The notes below the pieces were generated by a model. The model was not told the DNA's origin and searched no databases. It saw only the letters and a program-made list of their open reading frames with translations. This document shows positions 1-6,672 of a DNA stretch of 23,586 nt, one piece after another. Made by a program: the position numbers and the translations under genes. Source of the DNA: a virus; IMG/VR virus record IMGVR_UViG_3300020177_001040, positions 1-23,586 of that record; one strand, 5' to 3'. Every line of letters starts with the position of its first letter. The first letter of the stretch is position 1.

Positions 1-25
1 TGTAACATACCAGTGGAGCAATTAA

Positions 26-991
26 GTGATTCCTAAATTATCAAATTTTGAAATTTACCATGATATTTACTGGAAAAACGAACGGTCGAGTATAGTAACA
101 TTAATCCATTGGGACGACAATTTTGATAAAGATATTGTTGAATGGGTAAAACAGGTTACTGACAAAAAAATAAACAACCTTTACACAAAATATTACAGAC
201 TGTACAGTTTTTGTTATTATCCCTCTCTGTTTATCAATCATTTTTCAAACTTTAACTATGTTTATAGACCCGAATTATTATTTTTAAAATTTCAGAATGC
301 TGTAAATTTTGATCATACTTTTGATGAGTTGCCTAAACTTAGGAAAGTCTCCCTTGAGAAAACTTTTTGTTTCCTTAACAACCGACCTACTAAGCCAAGA
401 AAAGAACTATTTTATTTTTTTAAAGACAACCAGTTATTAGATTTATCATATGCAAGTTATAATAATAATAGCCAGCGCGGCTATATAGAAGATGAAATAG
501 AACAACCGTATAAAAACTTTTTGGAGGACAAAGTACATAGGGATATAGGTCCCAATGTAGGAAACTTCTATCCTGTGCATAACTTTTTGTTTGACGTATG
601 TGCAGAAACCTACTGTACAGAAAATTATATAGGATTAACAGAAAAAAGTATTAAACCTTTTTTATGGGGCTACATACCTCTTATCTATGGACCCAGGGGC
701 ACTTACCAGTATCTTAAAAATTTAGGATTTGATGTTTTTGATAACATTGTTGATACAAGTTTTGACAATGAGTCTAATCATGATGTCCGTATGTGGAGAT
801 TCCAGCAAGAAGTATTGAGGTTAAGTAAAATACCGTTAACAGAATATGATATCGTTCAACTCGAATCTAGATTTAATCATAATAGAAATGTGTATCGAAA
901 GAATGTCCAACGCAGTCTAAACACACTCAATTGGATTGAACAGGAAACTAATTTTTTAATTAATAATAGGGAGCAGTATCTTGGATTTTAA
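26..991 (+). CDS. GT10-like (fucosyltransferase-type) phage protein
   Basis: 321 residues from a GTG start, with GGAG at 15-18 as ribosome site (7-nt spacer). An in-frame TAA at 23-25 bars extension upstream; a preceding gene may end at that TAA or at the TAA at 34-36. The recognisable part is residues 204-238: a Leu-Thr-Glu-Lys segment, then Lys-Pro-Phe, a Gly-Tyr-Ile-Pro turn, Tyr-Gly-Pro and a Gly-Phe-Asp-Val-Phe end. This resembles the donor-binding end of family-10 glycosyltransferases and related phage proteins ('TEK..KP...G.IP...G'). A Cys-Phe-Leu-Asn-Asn-Arg-Pro segment at 115-121 is also typical of that group. The gene is very AT-rich. It overlaps the next gene by 11 nt. A role in transferring a sugar to a surface or virion glycan is inferred; no substrate can be named. 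Confidence 0.6.
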   Translation: MIPKLSNFEIYHDIYWKNERSSIVTLIHWDDNFDKDIVEWVKQVTDKKINNLYTKYYRLYSFCYYPSLFINHFSNFNYVYRPELLFLKFQNAVNFDHTFDELPKLRKVSLEKTFCFLNNRPTKPRKELFYFFKDNQLLDLSYASYNNNSQRGYIEDEIEQPYKNFLEDKVHRDIGPNVGNFYPVHNFLFDVCAETYCTENYIGLTEKSIKPFLWGYIPLIYGPRGTYQYLKNLGFDVFDNIVDTSFDNESNHDVRMWRFQQEVLRLSKIPLTEYDIVQLESRFNHNRNVYRKNVQRSLNTLNWIEQETNFLINNREQYLGF

Positions 992-1631
992 TCGTGTAGT
1001 TTTTTTTGGAGATAGTTGGGTATATGGAGCTGAGTTAGATAGTAAGTGGTCTTTTCCTTGTTTGTTAGGATCAAACAACTATGGTGTTAACGGAACAAGT
1101 ATTCCTGGATTACTTAGACGTTTTAATGAGGTACGAAAAGATTTTAGTATAGCAATTTTTTGTTTGACAGATCCAAGTAGACAGATGTTTTACAAAGATT
1201 ACAATAACTACATAGATTATTCAGAAGGCACTGCCCAAGAAATTAGTGAACTTCGCATACTACAAATGACTGGCAACGACTACAATGATGACATAGTTGC
1301 AAGCCAAACTCTTTATATTTTATATAAATGGTGCCAGGATTTGGGTATACAGTGCTACTTTGTAAATTTATTTGCAGGGCAGTTAGCAGAAAGTTTCTTG
1401 TACGATCTGATTCCAGATAACGCATGGTTAATTAGTAAACGTTCTTGTTTAGTCAAAGAAGTTTTTGACACACAAAATTACTTTGCAGAATATCCACATT
1501 GTGGAGATTTTTCATGTTGGCTACAAGATAATAATAGTGATGTTCAAAATTTTATAAGGCCATGTGAAATGCATCCTAACAGAATAGGACATAGGGCTAT
1601 AGCTGATTTCATTATGAATAAGTTTTTATAG
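981..1631 (+). CDS. SGNH/GDSL-type hydrolase
   Basis: 216 residues from a TTG start, chosen because AGGGAG at 968-973 lies 7 nt upstream; the start overlaps the end of the preceding gene. The N-terminal strand runs into Gly10-Asp11-Ser12-Trp13 (block I of SGNH hydrolases, with Ser12 the expected nucleophile). The C-terminus carries a His-Pro-Asn-Arg-Ile-Gly-His segment (198-204) that fits block V, which supplies the catalytic His. Family members are esterases or deacetylases, often acting on acylated sugars. Sitting between two glycosyltransferase-like genes, it may trim or acylate a glycan; this is inference. Like its upstream neighbour it is AT-rich. Confidence 0.65.
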   Translation: MDFNRVVFFGDSWVYGAELDSKWSFPCLLGSNNYGVNGTSIPGLLRRFNEVRKDFSIAIFCLTDPSRQMFYKDYNNYIDYSEGTAQEISELRILQMTGNDYNDDIVASQTLYILYKWCQDLGIQCYFVNLFAGQLAESFLYDLIPDNAWLISKRSCLVKEVFDTQNYFAEYPHCGDFSCWLQDNNSDVQNFIRPCEMHPNRIGHRAIADFIMNKFL

Positions 1632-1632
1632 A

Positions 1633-2874
1633 ATGTTTGATATCTTTTGCATGCAGATTACAGGTAATACTGTTGACCTACCAGCCCACACACAATACAC
1701 TCGTTGGAACGGTACACACCTAGATACAATACGTAGGTGTGTTAACCGTGCTCGTACAGAGTATGTGTGGATTGTAGCAGACTGTTGCAATTATGCAACA
1801 TTTGATTTTACATGGCAACCTGCACCCTGGGAAGCAGATCAGATACACTGTTGGGCTAGCGGTAACCAGCAGTTTGGGGATACTTTCCTAGTGCCTGTAG
1901 CTGCTTTTAAGCGTCAACAAGAGGGCCTTAAACTACTAGAGTGGTACAAGCATATCAACTGGCATACAGAGCCCTATATACAGCGTTATGAGTGGCCTAC
2001 AGTTGATAGTTTGAATGAACAAACAAGCCTATATGCATGGCACAAGCAAACTCCCGCAGACATTAACTATGATCCCAGTCTATGGAAAAAACGTGATCTA
2101 CACGCCTTTACACAGAGCGGCAGTGTACTACTAGTGCCTAGGGACTGTAAACAGCATTTTAAGGACCAATTCTATGACTACCCATACATATTGCGTCATA
2201 CGGACTATAATATAGAAGAAAAGCCACTAGATGTTGTATATCTTAGTAATGGTGAAAAAAACGCCGATAAAAACTGGTTTCTGTTAAAGGCACAGTGCCC
2301 TAGAGCCAAGCGCATAGACGGCGTCACAGGCAGAGCACAAGCATACAAAGCCTGTGCTGAGATAAGCGAAACACCCTGGTTCTTTAACGTGTTTGCTAAG
2401 TGTATCGTCGAGCCCGACTTTAATTTTAAGTGGCAACCGGACTGGCTACAAGGGCCCAAACACTGGATATTTCATAGTCGTAATCCTGTTAACGGACTAG
2501 AATATGGGCACATGGGTATTATTGCATACCACAAACAGATGGTGTTAGATGCTACAGAATGGGGATTGGATTTTACGCTAAGTGCTAGACATGGTGTAGT
2601 ACCTGTCGTAGGAAGCACTGCTGACTTTAACACCACACCATATGAAACTTGGCGTACAGCGTTTCGTGAGTGTGTTAAACTTACTCAACAGTCGGACATT
2701 GAGAGTCGTTATAGACTAGAGCAATGGAGTACAGTTGGTAATGGTGAGAACGGTGAGTGGAGTGTGCGAGGTGCTGAAGATGCAGTCAAGTATGTTCAAG
2801 ATGGAAATGATCTACAGCAAACCTTCGAGTGGGCTTTCCTCAAAGAATTCTTTGATAGCCACTACAACAGCTAA
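1633..2874 (+). CDS. Tandem GT-A-like phage protein, degenerate metal site
   Basis: 413 residues starting with ATG one base after the previous stop. There is no clear ribosome site, so it is probably translationally coupled. Residues 200-310 match a pattern I associate with marine T4-like phage proteins of glycosyltransferase-A type: Asp-Val-Val-Tyr-Leu-Ser-Asn, Asn-Ala-Asp-Lys-Asn-Trp, Pro-Arg-Ala-Lys-Arg, then a Phe-Phe strand, 'DFNFKWQP', a Trp-Ile-Phe strand and 'SRNPVNGLEYG'. Residues 33-95 look like a second, more diverged copy ('TFDFTWQP' at 56-63, then a Cys-Trp-Ala strand). Where relatives carry an acidic D-x-D-like metal site after the hydrophobic strand, both copies here lack it (around 46-54 and 250-260). 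The protein may be a non-catalytic binder or use another mechanism. It converges on the DegT gene with a 63-nt coding overlap. Confidence 0.55.
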   Translation: MFDIFCMQITGNTVDLPAHTQYTRWNGTHLDTIRRCVNRARTEYVWIVADCCNYATFDFTWQPAPWEADQIHCWASGNQQFGDTFLVPVAAFKRQQEGLKLLEWYKHINWHTEPYIQRYEWPTVDSLNEQTSLYAWHKQTPADINYDPSLWKKRDLHAFTQSGSVLLVPRDCKQHFKDQFYDYPYILRHTDYNIEEKPLDVVYLSNGEKNADKNWFLLKAQCPRAKRIDGVTGRAQAYKACAEISETPWFFNVFAKCIVEPDFNFKWQPDWLQGPKHWIFHSRNPVNGLEYGHMGIIAYHKQMVLDATEWGLDFTLSARHGVVPVVGSTADFNTTPYETWRTAFRECVKLTQQSDIESRYRLEQWSTVGNGENGEWSVRGAEDAVKYVQDGNDLQQTFEWAFLKEFFDSHYNS

Positions 2875-3804
2875 CAGTTCTTCATCAGTCATATATGGAT
2901 CGCAAGGCAACTGTAAAAACTTATGACAGTTTGCCACTGCTCTGTCTAGTGTAGCAATAGGCTCACTATAGGCACGTTTTGTTTCTATTTTACGATGTGT
3001 TAGATGTGCTTGTAAGTCAGCTCTACGTGATGTTTCAATAACAAACTTACTAACTTGTCCATCTGCATCAGTTACACACTTTACGTATCTGCCTAACTGC
3101 TGATGATAATCTCTAGCAATCTCCTGTCTACGCTCTTGCCAGAACGGGAAATGATCTAATTTAACTAGCATCTCAGCACAATCACGCTCGCTCATAATAC
3201 TATTGCCACCAACATGCCCGTCTACTGTATGATGTCTACGTAATTCTTTTACTCTATCAATAACCTTTTTATCCCAGCTTACTACAGCACCACCATTGCC
3301 AAAGTTGGGTAATGCTTTTGTGGGATCAAAACTGTAAGCAGCAGTGTCTGCTTGTAAGGGCGCTCCAAAATGTTGAGCACCATCTTCTATTACAAAACAG
3401 TCATCAGGAATATGTTCAGTGTTTCCAAACAATCCTACCCATACCGCTGTTTCAATCTCTTGCGGAACTAAATTCCAATCAAGCAATCCATTAGGTTTAA
3501 TGTCAATACACACAGGCTGACATCCTGCTCTTGCGATGCTATTGCTAGTAGCAATAAATGTTTGCGCAGGCATTGCTACTGGTCCATCTACCTTTTCTGC
3601 TATTAGAGCATAATACAAGGCATCACTGCCACTGCCTACTACTGCGGCATGTTCAACACCAGCAACAGTTGCTATTCTGTTTTCAAATTTTTCAGTAAAT
3701 TCGCCCAACATGACACGACCTGATTTTAAAACCAGGTCGTTCATGCGTTCTAAACTTGGAGATAGTTCCTCGTATAGTCTATTCAGATTGTGTAGGCGTA
3801 TCAT
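2812..3804 (-). CDS. DegT/DnrJ/EryC1/StrS sugar aminotransferase
   Basis: 330 residues from ATG at 3804. A longer frame opens at 3855, but 3804 gives a normal 26-nt overlap with the upstream gene and sits just after a purine-rich AAGCAAGAAG. This PLP-dependent family aminates keto-sugars that feed LPS, O-antigen or other glycans. Visible features are Gly-Ser-Gly-Ser-Asp-Ala at 57-62 (phosphate region), Glu140-Asp141-Gly-Ala-Gln (pyridine-ring Asp) and Ser-Phe-Asp-Pro-Thr-Lys163 followed by a Gly-Asn-Gly-Gly loop, so Lys163 is the expected Schiff-base residue. It is slightly short for the family (about 360-400) but has the core. It is last in the 5888-2812 operon and faces the glycosyltransferase-like block, which suggests a shared role in making or modifying an amino sugar. 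Confidence 0.85.
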   Translation of the reverse strand: MIRLHNLNRLYEELSPSLERMNDLVLKSGRVMLGEFTEKFENRIATVAGVEHAAVVGSGSDALYYALIAEKVDGPVAMPAQTFIATSNSIARAGCQPVCIDIKPNGLLDWNLVPQEIETAVWVGLFGNTEHIPDDCFVIEDGAQHFGAPLQADTAAYSFDPTKALPNFGNGGAVVSWDKKVIDRVKELRRHHTVDGHVGGNSIMSERDCAEMLVKLDHFPFWQERRQEIARDYHQQLGRYVKCVTDADGQVSKFVIETSRRADLQAHLTHRKIETKRAYSEPIATLDRAVANCHKFLQLPCDPYMTDEELLAVVVAIKEFFEESPLEGLL

Positions 3805-4048
3805 CTTCTTGCTTTTGTTCCAGTTCTGGAACGTGTTTTTGTAACTGTAGAACAATATTTTCTCGAACTTGCTCCAAGGCCACTTCGCCCCGATCCAGCA
3901 TCCACAATGCCTCGGTAGCTTTTACCCTTTTAGTTCTGGCTATATTAGCTGCAATGCTGACCAGTTCTAATCTACCAATACCAAGCTTTTGAGTAATACT
4001 ATCTATATCAGGTGGAGTAGTAATAATTTTCTTAATAACTTTTGCCAT
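3779..4048 (-). CDS. Small RNA polymerase omega-like protein
   Basis: 89 residues; the ATG shares one base with the stop of the upstream gene (TAATG), so it is coupled. By eye it aligns with bacterial omega (RpoZ). An Ile-Gly-Arg-Leu-Glu-Leu-Val segment followed by Ala-Ala-x-x-Ala-Arg (residues 24-38) matches omega's conserved 'NRF-[DE]-LV..AA..AR' helix. A Lys-Ala-Thr-x-Ala-Leu stretch ending in Arg-Gly-Glu (43-54) matches omega's 'K-[PT]-T-x-x-AL-REI-x-x-G'. The tail is polar and Gln/Glu-rich, as in omega. The loop between the two blocks is about 10 residues shorter than in E. coli. If correct, it could bind host RNA polymerase in place of or alongside host omega. The match comes from memory of the family, so a small unrelated helical phage protein remains possible. 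Confidence 0.4.
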   Translation of the reverse strand: MAKVIKKIITTPPDIDSITQKLGIGRLELVSIAANIARTKRVKATEALWMLDRGEVALEQVRENIVLQLQKHVPELEQKQEDDTPTQSE

Positions 4049-4320
4049 TATTTTTTCCTATGTTCTGCTAGCCAACGTATTGCCCAAAAAACCATTTCTT
4101 TAGGATCTTCAAATGTCATAACAGCATTGCCTGTAACAGCATGACTGTCATGTTCTGTAAAATACCAACCCCAGCGACTTTTACATTTATTTGCCGCCCA
4201 CCATATGCTCTCGCCAATTACACCATCACGCTCGAGGGGTATTTGATGTTCGTATACTTTCCAGTAACCGCAACCTTGTGGGTATGAATGTTTAGGTACC
4301 CAGTTGTGAGTTACGTCCAT
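4048..4320 (-). CDS. Small Trp-rich hypothetical protein
   Basis: 90 residues, ATG at 4320 overlapping the end of thyX by 10 nt. I do not recognise a family. It has nine tryptophans in 90 residues, two cysteines (17 and 47), and an aromatic core 'WGWYF' near 50-54. The C-terminal helix is amphipathic and ends in basic residues. No signal peptide or membrane segment is visible, so it is probably cytoplasmic. It lies between thyX and the omega-like gene in one operon. Confidence 0.7.
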   Translation of the reverse strand: MDVTHNWVPKHSYPQGCGYWKVYEHQIPLERDGVIGESIWWAANKCKSRWGWYFTEHDSHAVTGNAVMTFEDPKEMVFWAIRWLAEHRKK

Positions 4321-4991
4321 TCAAACATTTCGTCCGCAAGTGGGAACACATCTGCAATTACTCGTGCACACGCATGGGCAATATCCATGTGTTCTTTTTG
4401 AGTACCATTAGCACCACGTAGTTCAATGTAGTGTACCCAACTACGTAGCGTACCGTTCATATACATGCGGCTTACTGTATTGCCCTCAGGCAATACAGCT
4501 CTGGCTTGTTCTTTAGCAATACCATTCTCAATAGCCCACGCATATGCCTTTTGAGCAGCTTCGATAACATTGAGCTGTTTATTTTCCCATGTTGCTTGTA
4601 GACTAGCATCTTCTGTATCAATGCTGTTCTGCCTGTTTGTAGTATCCTGCAAACGTGCTTCACGGGTAACGAACTCTAAATCCTTTGTGGGATCAGCATA
4701 GCGTTGACTAAATTCCTGGAAACTAAAACTCCTGTGACGTAGGATCTGCCTTGCTATGTCACGAGTAGTTTCAATCTCCATACAAGCACTAACCATTTCT
4801 AGGGGAGACCAGTGCTTGTGTTTGATGAGATATTTGATGAGCTTGGCGCTAGTTTCCATGTTTAACTGTCCACTAGGGTTGCTGACTCTAGCACAGAACG
4901 CAATAAGGTCCTGCACATCTGCGTCAGTAAGACCGTGTTCAGTTAAAAACTCTGGACTGGCTTGACTAAAACTAACCAGGCTTACCTTCAT
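4311..4991 (-). CDS. thyX: Flavin-dependent thymidylate synthase ThyX
   Basis: 226 residues, the usual length of the family. It makes dTMP from dUMP using methylene-tetrahydrofolate and FAD/NADPH, giving the phage thymidylate for replication. The diagnostic ThyX motif R-H-R-x-x-S-x(4)-S-x-R-Y is complete at residues 85-98 (RHRSFSFQEFSQRY). A C-terminal Glu-Leu-Arg-Gly-Ala segment followed by Gln-Lys-Glu fits the dUMP-binding/catalytic region. The ATG at 4991 shares its A with the preceding TAA (TAATG) and has no Shine-Dalgarno sequence, so translation is probably coupled to the upstream gene. ThyX is common in marine phages. Confidence 0.95.
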   Translation of the reverse strand: MKVSLVSFSQASPEFLTEHGLTDADVQDLIAFCARVSNPSGQLNMETSAKLIKYLIKHKHWSPLEMVSACMEIETTRDIARQILRHRSFSFQEFSQRYADPTKDLEFVTREARLQDTTNRQNSIDTEDASLQATWENKQLNVIEAAQKAYAWAIENGIAKEQARAVLPEGNTVSRMYMNGTLRSWVHYIELRGANGTQKEHMDIAHACARVIADVFPLADEMFEWT

Positions 4992-5623
4992 TAGGCAGCA
5001 GCCTTCTTACGGCCACGCTTCTTAGGAGCAGGTGCTGGAGCAACACTCGGATCAAGTGCAGTTGCTTCTTCAGTAAGACGTGCAACTTCTGCCTGTAGTC
5101 CTGCAATCTGTGATTCCATTTGTGTTGCCTGCTTCAGCAGGTCTGCAGCAATATCTGCATCAGTTAGTACACCCTGAGCACTTGCAGCATATGCTGTATT
5201 GTCAATAGTCTTAGCCGGATCTGCTAGACCAGCTTGTGCATCAATCTCTGCCATACGCTTGGCAGCATCTGCACCTGATTCCATTTCAGCAATGATCTTG
5301 TTAATTTCATCTAACCGAGCGCCTGGTTTATTTGGTACTGGAGTCATGATAACATCCTGACAACGAATCTTCTTCATCCATCGTTCTGCATGTACTGCTT
5401 GTAGCAGATTACGACCATCAGTACCTACTACACGACTCATTGCTTCGCCTAGATGACTTGATGATTGTCCTGCGTTACTCTCAATACACCGCATAAGGTC
5501 ATCATGAAATGATGTGGGTAGTTGACCTGGGTAAACTACCAGGCACATATGTTCCTCACCGGGAACTTCACGGAAAACTACTACGACGTTCTCCCCACCT
5601 TGTCTCCCAACATGTTTAAGCAT
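4991..5623 (-). CDS. Conserved phage-type protein with coiled coil and AT-hook-like tail
   Basis: 210 residues from ATG at 5623, chosen because AGGAGA lies about 6 nt upstream; the frame opens at 5677 but that start has no ribosome site. It overlaps the previous gene by 8 nt (ATGCTTAA). I see three parts: a beta-rich N-terminal domain (about 1-115) with no family I can name; an Ala/Glu-rich helical, probably coiled-coil region (about 125-190); and a short Pro/Ala linker ending in a basic cluster with Arg-Gly-Arg flanked by lysines and an alanine tail. The cluster resembles a minor-groove AT-hook or generic nucleic-acid contact. A DNA-binding role is suggested only by this tail. It lies directly upstream of thyX. 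Confidence 0.7.
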   Translation of the reverse strand: MLKHVGRQGGENVVVVFREVPGEEHMCLVVYPGQLPTSFHDDLMRCIESNAGQSSSHLGEAMSRVVGTDGRNLLQAVHAERWMKKIRCQDVIMTPVPNKPGARLDEINKIIAEMESGADAAKRMAEIDAQAGLADPAKTIDNTAYAASAQGVLTDADIAADLLKQATQMESQIAGLQAEVARLTEEATALDPSVAPAPAPKKRGRKKAAA

Positions 5624-5888
5624 CAGTATCTCCTGTTTGTTCTTCAGCCTCATCAGCCTGTGGCGCAGCAATCGCACCGTTAGCTGTTAGAAATGCCATT
5701 AGTTTGTTGTATAGATTGCCTACAGTAGCCATCTCGTTGGCACGAATGGCGCCCCTCTGTGCTACTGCCTGGATTACATTAGCGACCAAAACTAGGTCAT
5801 TAATTTCTAAGTTGGGTGCAGCAGGCGCTTCGGCCTGTTCTGCTTCTGCTTCTGTCTCGCTTGTTTCTACTTGTGTTTCATCTGTCAT
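5616..5888 (-). CDS. Acidic conserved phage hypothetical protein
   Basis: 90 residues, first gene of the operon, with AGGAG just upstream of ATG at 5888. The N-terminal 25 residues and the C-terminal 15 are acidic, low-complexity Glu/Ala/Thr. The middle (about 26-70) is a helical core: 'LEINDLVLVANVIQ', then Ala-x-Arg-Gly-Ala, then 'VGNLYNKLMAFL'. This core resembles a conserved hypothetical of marine T4-like phages (an 'L..QDL..I..II..A..RGA......VG..Y..L..FL' pattern), recalled from memory. Function is unknown. Confidence 0.75.
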   Translation of the reverse strand: MTDETQVETSETEAEAEQAEAPAAPNLEINDLVLVANVIQAVAQRGAIRANEMATVGNLYNKLMAFLTANGAIAAPQADEAEEQTGDTDA

Positions 5889-5917
5889 TGTTATCTCCTA
5901 GATATATGTATAAGTAT

Positions 5918-5946
5918 ATGATAAAGGTTGTTTATCATGAAGTCAA
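5918..5946 (-). promoter_or_regulatory. Sigma70-type promoter for the 5888-2812 operon
   Basis: On the minus strand, TTGACT (5946-5941) is followed after exactly 17 nt by TATCAT (5923-5918), about 30 nt upstream of the first start codon at 5888. The -35 box lies inside the opening codons of the divergent secreted-protein gene, so the two genes share this short region. The match (5/6 and 5/6 with 17-nt spacing) suggests host RNA polymerase recognition, as for early or middle phage genes. Confidence 0.6.
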
Positions 5947-6395
5947 AATTAATCTTAACTTTATTGTCTTTTTTTCTCTTTAGTAATATGGCGTATGCTC
6001 AATCTAAAATAGACACGTTACGTAACGGACTAAGTTCTATAATATCCTGCCAGGCCTCATATAAAATAGCAGCAGTTTATGTTGATATTTACCAGGCGTT
6101 TAAGGAGGACCTAGAAAAAACTGAACCTGCCGCTAGTGCCAATGCTATAAAGGAAAATCTTAAAGCTGACTGGGATGCCGGCGAAAAGATATCCGTAGAG
6201 ATAGGCAACATACTTATTCAATCTAATAGCATTACTAACGATCAAATTATGGCGCTGTACACCTTAGAGCAAACTACGTTATTACAAAAAATTGTGGAAT
6301 CTGTACCTGCTAAGGAGCAGATACAGATGTTATTCCACAAAAGCGCTCAGTGTTCCAAAGTTATAGAGGAACTAACCAAACTTCTTAAAAATTAG
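5937..6395 (+). CDS. Small secreted (periplasmic) protein
   Basis: 152 residues from ATG at 5937, with AAAGG 9 nt upstream; a TTG at 5928 is in frame but abuts the AAAGG and is rejected. The first 22 residues are a classic Sec signal: Lys-rich start, a Leu/Phe core, and Ala-Tyr-Ala followed by Gln as the signal peptidase I site. The mature part is helical, with two cysteines (one near the N-terminus, one near the C-terminus) that could form a disulfide in the periplasm. I recognise no family. It stands alone on the plus strand between two minus-strand operons, like a phage 'moron'. Its stop is 6 nt from the convergent gene. A role in altering the host envelope or superinfection exclusion is possible but unproven. 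Confidence 0.8.
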   Translation: MKSKLILTLLSFFLFSNMAYAQSKIDTLRNGLSSIISCQASYKIAAVYVDIYQAFKEDLEKTEPAASANAIKENLKADWDAGEKISVEIGNILIQSNSITNDQIMALYTLEQTTLLQKIVESVPAKEQIQMLFHKSAQCSKVIEELTKLLKN

Positions 6396-6401
6396 ACTTG
6401 G

Positions 6402-6671
6402 TTAAGCTTTCATTCTAACCACAGGAAATTCAGCATACTGTGCTCTACGAGCGCCGCTGGGTCCACGTCCATGACGCATACCTACAGCAAATCCGTTCTC
6501 AAGTTCCACCCAATACTGTACATCCTCTTCATCGCCAGGCCATCCGCGGTTGCTACCATGCTTATAAACAACCTTTTGGTCACCAAACTCCCTGGCTGGA
6601 ATTTCACGATCTTTGTACTTGTACAACTCCCACCAGGGCGCAAAGTCTTCCGCGAGTGTAAGGTCAGTCAT
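6402..6671 (-). CDS. Conserved phage hypothetical protein downstream of MoxR
   Basis: 89 residues from ATG at 6671, one base after the MoxR stop; the longer frame from 6788 runs inside the MoxR gene and is rejected. The C-terminal part, 'YWVELENGFAVG' then a Gly/Arg-rich turn and 'FPVVRMK', resembles a small protein pattern common in tailed phages ('..W.ELDNG.AV......FPV..'). The N-terminal half has several Trp and Tyr residues. No catalytic motif is seen. It is co-transcribed with the MoxR ATPase and may act with it. Confidence 0.75.
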   Translation of the reverse strand: MTDLTLAEDFAPWWELYKYKDREIPAREFGDQKVVYKHGSNRGWPGDEEDVQYWVELENGFAVGMRHGRGPSGARRAQYAEFPVVRMKA

Positions 6672-6672
6672 C

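Noticed and set aside
6374-6403. AACCAA/TTGGTT pair between the convergent genes at 6395 and 6402 as a bidirectional terminator
   Set aside because: The stem is only 6 bp with an 18-nt loop and no clear T run on either side.
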